A stretch of 61,457 nucleotides of DNA, from contig RCAB01000391.1 of NCBI GenBank assembly GCA_003640385.1, positions 1 to 61,457 on the forward strand, given 5' to 3'. The first letter of the stretch is position 1. The number at the start of each line of letters is the position of its first letter. Under the pieces are notes generated by a model. That model did not search any database. It was not told the origin of the DNA and worked only from the letters and a program-made list of their open reading frames with translations. A program made the position numbers and the translations under genes. Positions 51,406 to 61,457 of this stretch are shown piece by piece. Source of the stretch: Setaria digitata. Lineage: Eukaryota > Nematoda > Chromadorea > Rhabditida > Setariidae.

Positions 51406-53428
51406 TCAGCTGCTTTCGTTTTCATCATCGTCATCATCCTCTTCTTCATCATTTTCCTCCGCATCGTTCTTCATTCTGCTGCTGTCATCATCCGGTTTCA
51501 CATTTCCGGCAGTACCATTGCTATTATCATTATTGCTTTCAGCTTCTAATCGCGCTTCCTCTTCCGCTTCAAACTTTTCCAGAGCAGCTCGTTCTTCTTC
51601 GTCCAGAAATTTCGGCTCAATAATATGAGAGGCGAGATCCTTCATTAAGCCAAAAGCAAGAAATCTTCTCTTGAAAATCTTCATAAGTGGTTCATCGGGC
51701 AACACATAGCGTTTATCCTAAAAGATCACAAACAAATTTTTCCTATATTATGGAAAATAGGGTTTACTACAACATATTTACAACTTAAAAACACAGTAAA
51801 TCCTGATGTTTACATACCTTTGGATCAAGTAAATTATTGCTTCGGAAATAAGCCCACATTGCTTTGATCACATCACAGCGTCGCATGTATCGTTTACCAC
51901 AGACTGCAGCAAGATCTTCAGTCAAAGCACAGTAAACATTATATGGACCCTGAAAAGCAACTGGACTCTAAAAAAAATCCTGCAAAAAGAAAAGAAAAGA
52001 AAACAATGAAAAGCTCCGGTATGACAGAAAATGTAAAGCAATGTTAAAGGATTACAAAAATAAAATATGAAAAATTTTTGTAAAAAGATTTGGGGAAAAC
52101 AGAAAAAGCATGTGGTAAAATGACACTGAAAAAAATGAAGCCTGTAAAAAACAATAAGAATACAAGGAAAAATTATTAGTACGTAAGAAAATAAAGAAGA
52201 AAATTATAAACTCGCTTTATTTTAATTTTTTTTTTTTTTTTTTTTTGCTGTATAATACTACCTACCAATCACGTAGGGCATCTCCACTGATCAAAACACG
52301 TGTCAAATAGAACATTTGCTAGTTCTTCAAAATAAAGCTCAAAATTGGGCTGCTAAAATCATCCTTTCAATTTATCATTAGCCGCAGATATCGCTTACTT
52401 CTCCACAAGGACATATTCTGTTCAAATTTTATGGAAGATGAAGGCAACAACATTTATCACACACAAATAAAATAATCGACAAATTTCAAACCTTCTTTTT
52501 GCGAAGTTTTGATCCACTATCAGCATTTGCCTTGCTTCTTTTCCGGGTAGGCTGCCTTGCTGTTACTGCTGCTCTTCTTCTTTTCTGCCCAACTTCCAAC
52601 AGCTCTGCATCAGATTCCGAAGATTTCCGCTTCCTCGTTTCCTGAAAACTTGAATCAGATAATGGAACAAACTCGGTTAGTATATATCAATACATTTTGA
52701 GAAAATGTATGATATATATGCCGAAACAAAGATCCCAAATCTCCAAAGTTCACGAGACTTAATTAAGGTTGCCAGAGTAAGGTTTGAAATTCTTTCATTT
52801 AAAAACTACTGAGAATAAGACTGGGAATTAGCAAGATTGAAAAAAAAAGGAAAGTACGAACCTTTACTTTCTTTCTTGGTGCACGGTCCGTAAAAACAAC
52901 ACCATCATCTGATTCCGAATCTGATTTGTTCGATTTCGAGCTATTATTTGTTTCCGATTTCGCCTTCTCGGCAGTGCTTGTTTCAATTATCTTAAATAGG
53001 TAGTATGAAACAGAAACATGCATCAAGCTGAAACAAAATTTTTCCCAATTTTACATTTGATGACGAAATTTTACTGCGGTAACATCCCAAAACCGTACAT
53101 CCATAGTGATTTTATCGATGGCTGCTTTATGCTCTGAAAAGTCAACATCGAAGGTTTCCTTCAGTTTTTCTCGAATTATGCGACTTGTCAGCTTATCCAT
53201 TCCTGAAGAACTCAAAAGATATTCCGGAACAGAGAAAAAACTCTATTCGACTAGGGAAAGAGATGAGGCAACTCTTGGCAAACACTTTTGAAGTATGCGA
53301 TTTATCGTTTAATTTAAAAATTTCACATTGACATTCGACATACCAAACTGTTGTATCTGCCTCGCAACTGCATCCCGTATAAGTGCTTCCTCTACCGGCA
53401 ACCTAGCAGTGCCCTTAACATCTGCCAT
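51406..53428 (-). CDS. DEK_C plus SWIB domain protein (UAF30/Spp27-like)
   Basis: A nuclear chromatin/transcription protein. Minus-strand exons in order: 53428-53344, 53202-53099, 52990-52862, 52641-52492, 51949-51818, 51717-51406, giving 303 residues. Residues about 9-62 (LPVEEALIRDAVARQ... IIREKLKETFDVDF...) form a DEK C-terminal-type helical domain. Residues about 64-106 are Ser/Asp-rich, and 107-156 are very basic, with KRRRAAV and TRKRSK as likely nuclear signals. Residues about 157-235 form the SWIB fold (RCDVIKAMWAYFRSNNLLDP, DKRYVLPDEPLMKIF, GLMKDLASHI). The C-terminus is acidic (DEEEDDDDDE). The DEK_C-then-SWIB order is that of yeast UAF30 and fission yeast Spp27, RNA polymerase I upstream-factor subunits; whether this protein serves Pol I or II is not visible. 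The start at 53428 lies 2 nt after a TTTGCAG acceptor, fitting trans-splicing. The exon-2 donor (GAT|GTACGG) is the least certain junction; GAT|GTTACC, four codons on, would also keep frame. Confidence 0.85.
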
Positions 53429-53675
53429 TACTGCAAATGTCAGTAAACGAATTTCTAAATTTAATTTCCTGAAAATCGAAATGAATAAGAAAAAAAAAAA
53501 GAAAAAAGACTTCACTATCATCTTTTAAGGGCTGGGAACAAGCAATTTGTTCCACAGTAAAAATAAATAAGTGCTGAGAGAGCACACAAGTCTCGCCATT
53601 TAATGTCATCTCGTATGCGACACATGCGTTTGCATGTGAAATTTCCATAGCACCACATTCTTCTATTGATTTCAT
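53415..53675 (-). other. Open frame just upstream of the SWIB gene (uncertain)
   Basis: A minus-strand frame from ATG at 53675 reads MKSIEECGAMEISHANACVA..., through SQHLFIFTVEQIACSQPLKD, then runs into a T-rich stretch and ends across the SWIB start in another frame. Its first 55 codons are less A+T-rich than spurious frames here. Just upstream, a second frame (MALLQKYTCYQLMLFLYAF... VLMEKR-TGA) ends with its TGA overlapping this ATG. No family is recognised and no splice joins it in frame to the SWIB coding sequence. It may be outron or 5' untranslated sequence, a small gene, or a decayed one. Confidence 0.2.
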
Positions 53676-54872
53676 CTCTTCTCCATTAGTACTAATGTAT
53701 TCTCTTCATCCAAAGGTACTACTGTCAGAAAGGCATAAAGAAAGAGCATCAGCTGATAACACGTATATTTTTGTAGTAAAGCCATTCTTTTCCTCCTTTT
53801 AATCATTTCCATCGAACATTACTATCATATTATATTAAAGTTGTACAGATCAATTTCAGATTTTTCCCTTTTTCTAATTTCATTGGAAATTTGCACCAAA
53901 GCTTACGTGAAAATGCATCAAATTTCACGTAAGACTCGGCAGACACGTTTCAGGTCGCAATACTTCAAGTATTCACACCATTTCATATCAGAATGTTTGC
54001 GTAAATGATTTACTTCAACATAAAAGACAATACACACACGCCACACTTCACGCGAAATAACGCACACGACCATTCTCACCCTCCTAGTTCACGTCAATGC
54101 GTCAAGCATCTCCATTAGACACTGTCACACCTCAAACAGGCAACCAGTCTAAAAACATTTTCCATTTTAGTAGCTCAATATATTTTGAAATTAAATGGCT
54201 ACAGGGTATTTGATGGCTGAACTGTTTAGCAGAGAAAATACACTTATTGATTTTACTTACAACTTTACGCGTGGATTACAAAGCGGACAGGTGTGTGTGG
54301 TTAGTTCGGTCTAGTTAGTTTACGTCATAAATTATAAGCTAGGACGAAAGGTATAAGTTGGTATGATCGGAGTAGTACGGTCATTCCAGATTCACCTGGT
54401 ACGTTTTGTGTGTTTTATCAAGTAAAGAGTAGAGTAGTGCATTGATATTTTTTTTTGCTGCAGTCTTCGTGTAATTAGTGTAATTAATCTCTAATTAAAC
54501 TAAAAGCAAAGTCGAATTTCTACTACTTGTCACAGCTATTGCATTCATATTGAACCCATTTCCTGAACATAGTTAACATTATAATGTCAGACGAGCAGCA
54601 GCTGTAGACCTTGTCACTGGTGAAGTTGAAGTGCAACTTTGTTATCAATGCACATTAAAAAATCGTCACCTGTCTTGTTTAATGTACCCATACGTGTTTA
54701 ACACTTAGTTTACAGTTCTTTTTGTAGTTCGCATGAAGGTTAAATTTAGATGAACCTCCTCAACATCACTTTCAGTCTTTTTGCTAGGACATGCTTTGAG
54801 AATGAATATGATTAGCGGTCGATTGGCCAGGAAATGTAAATCATCAGCTTCTATTAATTTTTAAATTAAGGT
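53429..54872. promoter_or_regulatory. 1.4-kb region between divergent genes
   Basis: The SWIB gene (minus) and the eIF2B-alpha gene (plus) start facing away from each other, so this stretch should contain both promoters. It is clearly less A+T-rich than the rest of the window and carries several ACGTGA/TCACGT words at about 53900-54090. No TATA box can be singled out. Two unexplained open segments lie inside it, at 53415-53675 (-) and 54592-54708 (+). Confidence 0.5.
54592..54708 (+). other. Short unexplained open segment upstream of eIF2B-alpha
   Basis: After AATGTCAG there is an open frame of 38 codons reading RAAAVDLVTGEVEVQLCYQC and ending ...CLMYPYVFNT-TAG. It has balanced codon composition but no ATG until near its end. 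Two CxxC-like cysteine pairs are not complete. It could be a terminal exon of an unseen isoform, a decayed gene or chance. The ATG at 54583 in another frame gives only MSDEQQL. I cannot assign a function. Confidence 0.2.
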
Positions 54873-57272
54873 ATGATGGAGCTGAACATTGCTGAACATT
54901 TCCAGCAGTTGTTAAACGGCAAAGGGAATTTGAAATCAACTGGTCAAGCAGCTATTGAAACGCTGATGCGATGTATCGAAATCTCCAAAGGTTTGATTTG
55001 TCATTTTTCTCAGCCGTCTCTTTTCATTATTTCTAGTCATGCTTTTTTTCCTTCTGAAATAACACATGATTATAATTCAATTCTTTGAGTGGAAATTAGC
55101 TAACATTTAAATAAATGTTTTAACGGTAACCTGGTAGAAGTCTGGTTTTCATAGTTGTAGAAGTGAATATGCGACTTAAATTATAGCAAAAACAGTAAAT
55201 GAACTGACAGATGAGTTGAGGAATGCAGTGGTTGCCATGTCAACAACCAACCATAGTATCCCGTCTATTCGAAGTGCCAGTGAATTATTTTTGAGGTTCG
55301 ATTTAATAAATTGTTATTTTAGACTGCCTAATAAATGTCTTTTTCGAAATTGTGAATAACGGAGAACATGAAATAGATGAATTATGCATTTAAAGATAAG
55401 GTATAAAAGTATAGAAAACAATTTTTTTTTTAAACTATATTGAATCAAGTATGAAATCATTCTCTGTTTCTGAATTAATGTATAGATTTGTAGGTTTATT
55501 TCACTTGCTACTCCTGAAGAGAATGTGCAGGAATTTAGCATTTTAATGAACAAGTACAAAGAGCGCGGAAATATTTTCATTGAGCGAGTGGAACTGAGCA
55601 AAACACTGATAGCATGTTTTGCAAGACCTTTTATTCGAAATAACATGGTCAGTTTTGTTTCAAATCGGTTGTTCATTATATCTTGTCATTTCTTAAGTCC
55701 GGTGCTAAACCGTCTCCATAAAATTAATCCTTTATGGGATCCATCTTGTAGGCTTGGAAGGAAAGAGTTTAGGATCATATTGCTCAAACTCCAAATCCCG
55801 AATCGAAGTAGAGGAGTTACTAAGATGACTAGATGACTAATCCATGCAACCTCTTCGGATTAAAAATTTGTTTCTTTTCCTTAACTTCGTATTTTGTAAA
55901 AAGACATAAGGAAGGAAAAAAAATTGCCATTTATAGCGCATTCTGACTCATTCATACAGTAAAGTCGTACTGGAAGTGTTGCTACATGCTAAGAGAGATG
56001 GTGTCGATGCACATGTTTTTGTTACGGAATCCCGCCCAGATGAATCAGGTGACTTTCATATTCTGCTATGTCGTATTAGCACTGTGTAAGGCTGTTTAAT
56101 AATAGCGTCTTATAAAATGTTGGATTTATAATTTCCTCAGCCAGTTGTGAATTCATCTTCAGGTAATATCACGGTGAAAGCATTAAAAGATGCTGGCATT
56201 CAGAGCACATTAATACTGGATTCAGGAGTTGGGTATGTCTTAATTCATAAAATTTCTCAAGTGTATTTGTTATTTAACTAAATTCTTTTGATATATTAGT
56301 TCATTTTGACGAGGTAGCTGCATCCTGTAAAGAGAAAGCTGATCTCCATCAGCTTCATGCTTTTGTAGTTTTAGTTAGTGTAGTTACGTTATTACAAATA
56401 ATAACCATAACAATTTATAGTTAAATCTTCTAAAACGTACTGTCCTAGTTACAGTCTATTTGTTCCACTGCGATTTATAGTGAATTTTATATTGGAAATT
56501 TAGATTAATCAAGCTTGTAACAGTTTTGACAACTTGATGTCTTTTCTTTCTTAACGTTTTTATTTTTGCTTTTATTTACTTGCTTGTTTTTTCTGCCTTT
56601 TTGTTTCCGTTGTAATTATAAATATTTTATAGATATTTAATGGAAACAATTGATTTGGTAATGGTTGGTGCAGAGGGTGTTATGGAAACTGGTGGTATAA
56701 TAAACAAAATTGGTACCCGGCAGATGGCGGTGTGTGCGAAAGACACCAATAAACCATTTTTTGTTATGGCCGAAAGTATCAAATTTGTTAAGGATTATCC
56801 TTTAAATCAGAATGATATACCGAATGAATTTAAGGTTGGGATCATTGCTTTTATTTTTGTTAGGGAATTTCCGACTTGTCCAAAAAGACTTTTCTGTTCA
56901 TTTCCAGAGTTATATCAAAGCATATCTCCTGACTGGATTGTGCATATGCTTTCCCTTGCAGGAATTCCGTGATATTAGCTAAATATTTTTTTTTTTTTAT
57001 TGTTGAAATTCTCTTCTTTTTATCCGTTCCAACAAAAATCGAGGGAGTATTCTCAAATTTCCGTCATTATTGATGGGAATCGAAGCTGAAGTAACTGTAA
57101 TTTTCAGTATACAGCATCAACCTTGAAAAAACATGAGCTTGACCACGATTTTTCAAATGAGCATCCGCTTGTCGACTACACTCCACCACAGTTTATTAAT
57201 TTGCTGTTTACCAATCTTGGTATTCTTACGCCTGCAGCCGTTGGTGATGAACTTTTGAAGTTATATGTATGA
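54873..57272 (+). CDS. EIF2B1: Translation initiation factor eIF2B subunit alpha
   Basis: Regulatory subunit of eIF2B, the cytosolic guanine-nucleotide exchange factor for eIF2. The alpha subunit bridges the complex and senses phosphorylated eIF2. Exons: 54873-54990, 55187-55295, 55494-55647, 55937-56048, 56163-56232, 56633-56834, 57108-57272; all phases close and give 309 residues, against 305 in the human protein. Visible landmarks: an N-terminal helical part ([32 protein letters not shown]), [27 protein letters not shown], the IF-2B family signature [37 protein letters not shown], and the C-terminus [21 protein letters not shown]. The start is chosen because TTAAATTAAG ends 2 nt before ATGATG, as expected for a trans-spliced message; the second ATG (54876) is an equal candidate. 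It is divergent from the SWIB gene. Nothing suggests a broken copy. Confidence 0.93.
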
Positions 57273-57791
57273 TTCCCTTTATTTTTTGTTATTTATTATT
57301 CTCATGATTTAGGAATATTTTTTCTTAATGTTTCTATATTTCGTGGAAGATTGTGTAAAAACATATCTCCTGACGGTTGGAAGTATGGCATCCGAGAAGG
57401 CGTTTATATCAGTAATGAAATATCCGTTTTAAGCGTCGTGAAATTCTGTTGAGATTGTTGATTCTAGCGAAAGTCAAGGGAATTTTCTTCAGTGGTTTAT
57501 ATTTAAGTGTAAGGTTCGACATGATGTGCACTTCGTCATGTTGATGAGAAGAATCATGAAGTACTGCTTAATAGTTAAGGAACTTAACAGAGTGGTAAGC
57601 GGATCGGTTTTGGTGAACACGTTTAATTTTGTTGCTTTAATATCCCGAGTAACATAAAAGTACTGCATTTTTTTTTTCGGATAAACCAAGTAAGTTAAGT
57701 TCTTGAATCCGTCGAACTGCAGAGGCAAAATAAGAAACTTATAGTTTTAACAGGATTGAAAATGGCTCACCACTTTTTGTCACTTTTAGGA

Positions 57792-57797
57792 AATAAA
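57792..57797 (+). terminator. Possible poly(A) signal of eIF2B-alpha
   Basis: AATAAA about 520 nt after the stop codon, in a stretch that is less A+T-rich than the DNA beyond it. An earlier site with a variant signal is equally possible. Confidence 0.25.
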
Positions 57798-58109
57798 CAT
57801 ATTTAACCTCGCTTCTCACTCTGTAAAAGAATTGATACTGCGGTTTTGTTTACGGTAAAAAGAATCTGTAATCTTATGAGGATCGAATTCAGATTTCTTT
57901 TATAATTTTTTTTTTTTTTTGTAATAGAATCAGGAACTGTCAGTGTTTAATGAACGCTGACGTTATTTAGAACAGGTATTCGGAACAGGTAGCTTAACTG
58001 CATATTATGAATGATATCTGCAGCGTGTTGATATTTTTAGTATTTGTCATACTAGTTATCATTTCCCATCTGCACGCTTAATTGTTTTTGTTCTGAGCTA
58101 TCTTTTCTA

Positions 58110-58409
58110 TTGTATTTTTATATTTTGTATTTTACTTATATATATATATATATATATACTATGTACATACATATATATAAGTATAAAAATAATATATATA
58201 AATATATGTATATAAATGTTTCGATGTTTTATCTTTGGCTGGTCTTTTTTTTATTTAATTATTTTTTTTTTTGGTACTGTTATTTATGCAAATTCCACGT
58301 TGGTTTCACACCGATAGCGGTTGCATTTGTTGTTGCTGTTATGTTTTACCTGTTGTTGCATATAAAAAAGTTCATTCCAATTTTGAATAAAAGTTCCAAT
58401 AACTCTTAA
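58110..58409 (+). other. Open frame ending in a hydrophobic segment (doubtful)
   Basis: The first half is translated (TA)n and T-runs. The last 40 codons, FHVGFTPIAVAFVVAVMFYL followed by LLHIKKFIPILNKSSNNS, resemble a transmembrane segment with a basic flank and come from a less repetitive patch. No acceptor or homologue is recognised. It could be the last exon of a tail-anchored protein, but chance is as likely. Confidence 0.12.
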
Positions 58410-58423
58410 AAAAAGTCATAAAA

Positions 58424-58534
58424 AAAGTCATAAAAAAAGTTGTGATGAGAGGGATTATGCTGATTTAGTTTGAACTCNTTAAAGTCATAAAAAAAGTTGT
58501 GATGAGAGGGATTATGCTGATTTAGTTTGAACTC
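58424..58534. repeat. Direct duplication around a single N (assembly join)
   Basis: AAAGTCATAAAAAAAGTTGT through GATTTAGTTTGAACTC occurs before (58424-58477) and after (58481-58534) the N at 58478. The copies look identical, as expected for an unmerged overlap of contig ends. Confidence 0.8.
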
Positions 58535-61457
58535 TCTGTTATATAAAAGGCGATGAGAACTTTCCAAGTTTTAACTAACATTGGTTTAATTCAGATAGTT
58601 CGAGATTAGAAATTATCCTTCAGTGTTATGTTTGTTCACAATTAAGTAGACTTTTGGTTTTTTTTTTTTTTTTTTTTTCTAATCACACCCTGTCTGAGGT
58701 TATATGATGGAAAAAAGACGTTTAAGATTTTATTCCTTCGTGGTTTCGATATCTGATTTATAGAAATGCTTATGAAATTAAAAGAATTATCATTCAATGG
58801 TTTTTTTTTTTTAACCAATCCGCTCGTGGATAAATAATGGGTTAAACATAAATGGAAGCTTACTATGCTACACTGTATAACATACTAGATAAAATTTGCT
58901 ATCCCATTTAAATGTCTTTTCCATGAATTTATCGTGCAAGAAGTTTTATGTCATTATATCATAATTATCAATTATCACTTTGATAATAAGTAATAACAAT
59001 CAGCATGATAATATGAGGAAAAAAAATCCAGTACTTAAAAAGTTTAAGCCCAACTCGTCGATATATAAGAAATAGTCTGTAGAATTTCAGGCAAATAAAA
59101 ACAAAAAGTACAGGTGTAAAGATGAAGAATTGAATGAAGATTTTCAGCGAAAAAAAAAAAACAGTTGTCTTTTTCATAATTCACAAATCATTTATAATTA
59201 GCTGAATTGCTTTAAAATAAAAAAAAGAGTAATAAACCAAAAATATTTTTTGAAAAAAAAAGAAAAAATTAAGCTTCATCATCAGGAATGTTCAGTGCTT
59301 ATTCAGAAGTTTTATAATAATGCAAAAGTGCAATAAGTGATATATTGATATGATATGCTGTGAAAAAAAAAAAAAAAAAAATTCTCGAAATACGATTTTC
59401 CTATTTCAATTTACCAATTTAGTATTCATAAAAATTTGTTTCCTTTCATAAATTTATGCAAAAGAAAAAACGATATATATTTATTAATAAGGGAAAATTA
59501 ATTTTTACATATCTAAAGCATATCCTGATCCAATTAACCTGTTTCATCTTCTTTGAAAAAAAAAACGGCAAATCGTACGTAATTTCGCTTTTCGCTGAAA
59601 TTATTATATGAGTATGATATGTTTGTATATGTGAATTTGCAAAATTTAAAATTTCAAAAAATGACGAATGAATGAAATTATAGCAAATTCATTGTACTTG
59701 TGTAATATGCTCTTTCGACTGCACCATTATTGGGCTATAATTGTGATAAAAAATATTAAAATAGTTTAGGATTTTTTTATTTTCAAATGGGAAACCACTT
59801 GAGAAGGAAGAATGGATATAATTAGCGAATTTATTAAATTCATTAGTTTGATATTGTTATCATCCTTTATGACAAAAATATCACTTGCATGGCCTAGGAA
59901 TAAATAAAACGAAAAAAAAAAAGTTGAACTAATTAACACTTTTGAAGAAGTTTACTCTTGGTAATTAAGGATTAAGAGAAAAAGGAGTTTCATCAGAGGT
60001 TGAATTTGCTTGAGAATCATTTCTGTTTCAATGTATTAATTTCTAATTAGCAAAAATTTAATACGCAATCTACTCCTGGCAAAGAAATATTAGAAAATTG
60101 AAAAAAATTTTCCAATATTTCCTTTCTGATAAGTTTCCAGTTCAAAAATATTATTTAGCATCTACTTAGATAGTAAATTATGAAAAAATAGAAATTTACA
60201 ATTTTTAAAAAAAAAATCTCACTTTGTAATTAAACAAAAAAAAAAAAAAAATTCTGACAGTTTCGAAATGCTTTATGAATGAATATTTCATTTCTATTAT
60301 TTTCGCAAATGACTGAATCTTTTCCAAATTACAAATATGCTTTTTGCATTCAAAAAAAGGAGTAAAAAAATTATTTTCCTTATTCTAAAATACTTCTTTT
60401 TTAATTTTTTTTTTTTTTATGCAAAATTTTTCAAAAACAAGCAAAAAATAGCTGAAAATTTTATTGAAAAAAAGAAACAAGTCATTGAAGTACTATTTTT
60501 ATTAAGCTTAAAAATTTATTCACTATAGTTTCGAAATTTTGTTATCAAATTCGCTTCCCCTCTCTCCCACTCCTTCTTCCTCTCTTTCTCTTTCATTTGA
60601 AAATAACACTTCAAAAATGTGATAACTTTTGAAATTACACTAAAGAAATGAATTTTTTTTTTTTTTTTTTAAATTTACTAAAAATAATGCTGCAGTGACT
60701 TTTTTCATTTCCTCAATCAAAAACTTTTAACCTCTTTTTCTTTCTTTTTTTAGTGCTAATAATACTTACTGAGGAAGAAATATTAGCAAAATTTGAAATT
60801 TCAAAAATTTGAAACTAATGAAACTTAAAACTTTCTCACTTTCTTCATTCGATGTCCACACTTCCTGCCCAAAGATGATAGCTCGATCAGGCAATATCAT
60901 TACCCTATTTCCGGCCTTTCAATTCGTTCAAATTTTCATTTTTATTACAAATATTACCCTCATTAGGATACGTCCTCTCGATGATTCCTCCAAGTTCAAT
61001 GATATTATGAAAGTTTCATTTCTCCTCTAGCCCTTTTCAGCGCGAAAAATTTTTGATTTTTTTTTAGCCTATTAAAAACGATAGATATGCTACCTTAATT
61101 ACGCTTAAGTTCTAAAAAAAAAAAACTTTTTATTCTTGAGAATAAACAAATTTCTTTGAAATGTCGTCATATTAGATATTATTAAATCTTAAAAGTTGCG
61201 AATGAATGCTATATAAATAATTCTGCTCTCTGAGGTATGTTTAAATTACAAGAAAAAAAAAAATTCTTTAATAAATTCATTAATTGATTAAAAATTAAAA
61301 ATAAAAGAAAAGTTTTTGAACATTTTCAATACTGCGATGATTTATTCAGCAATCACATGAAATATAATATGATTATAAACAAGTATTTTTGGCGTTTTTT
61401 TTTTGCACATTTTAAACGAAATTGGATATCAATTTGCATAAATATATATTTTTTTTT
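58535..61457. other. A+T-rich region without a supported gene
   Basis: T-runs and short spurious frames only, apart from the less A+T-rich island at 60831-61026. Confidence 0.5.
60831..61026 (-). other. Unexplained coding-like island near the right edge
   Basis: On the minus strand, RRNETFIISLNLEESSRGRI and LMR (61026-60958) are followed by AGG|GTAATA. A 42-nt intron-like gap ending GAAAG leads to AGNRVMILPDRAIIFGQEVW and TSNEESEK (60915-about 60838). Both parts are in phase 0. Read without the gap, the frame is interrupted only by two TGA codons. The opposite strand is also open (60809-61030). The patch is plainly less A+T-rich than its flanks. It could be exons of a gene continuing out of the window, or a fragment of organellar or endosymbiont origin. 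I recognise no family. Confidence 0.25.

Noticed and set aside
57489..57728. Minus-strand frame behind eIF2B-alpha
   Set aside because: Lies in the probable 3' untranslated region of eIF2B-alpha on the opposite strand; no motif.

Overview
The window looks like nuclear DNA of a nematode, probably a filarial-type parasite. It is strongly A+T-rich (by eye about three quarters) and full of poly(A)/poly(T) runs. Introns begin with GT and end in T-rich tracts followed by TTTCAG or TTTAAG. The best-conserved gene reads as the nematode ERG-type potassium channel UNC-103. The species assignment is inference; the intron-rich eukaryotic nature is seen directly.

Layout. Positions 1-21252 contain no gene I can support. 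They hold A+T-rich DNA, a homogeneous 89-bp tandem array (9616-10088), a (TC)n block of about 296 nt (10812-11107), a perfect inverted repeat around an (AT)n core (15844-16020), hairpins and microsatellites. From about 21.2 to 47.7 kb lies unc-103 on the + strand. Its certain body (VLSLGADVLPEYK through the C-terminal coiled coil) is 36456-47666 in 17 exons, including a 24-nt in-frame microexon. Four upstream open segments (21253-21462, 31059-31160, 32373-32579, 35859-35885) all end at a GT in phase 0, the phase the first common exon needs, so they are candidate alternative 5' exons.

After a 3.7-kb gap comes a convergent minus-strand gene (53428 down to 51406) of six exons. It encodes a DEK_C plus SWIB chromatin/transcription protein of the UAF30/Spp27 type. 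It is divergent, across 1.4 kb, from a + strand gene (54873-57272, seven exons) for the alpha subunit of eIF2B. The remaining 4.2 kb has no clear gene, but holds one unexplained, less A+T-rich, open-reading island near the right edge (60831-61026).

The three genes serve unrelated functions: membrane excitability, nuclear transcription and translation initiation. Nothing suggests a joint pathway. Six single N bases (5172, 26913, 30288, 35327, 43169, 58478) mark assembly joins. Five are flanked by near-identical direct copies of about 54-285 bp, which look like unmerged contig ends or two haplotypes; they are not biological repeats.
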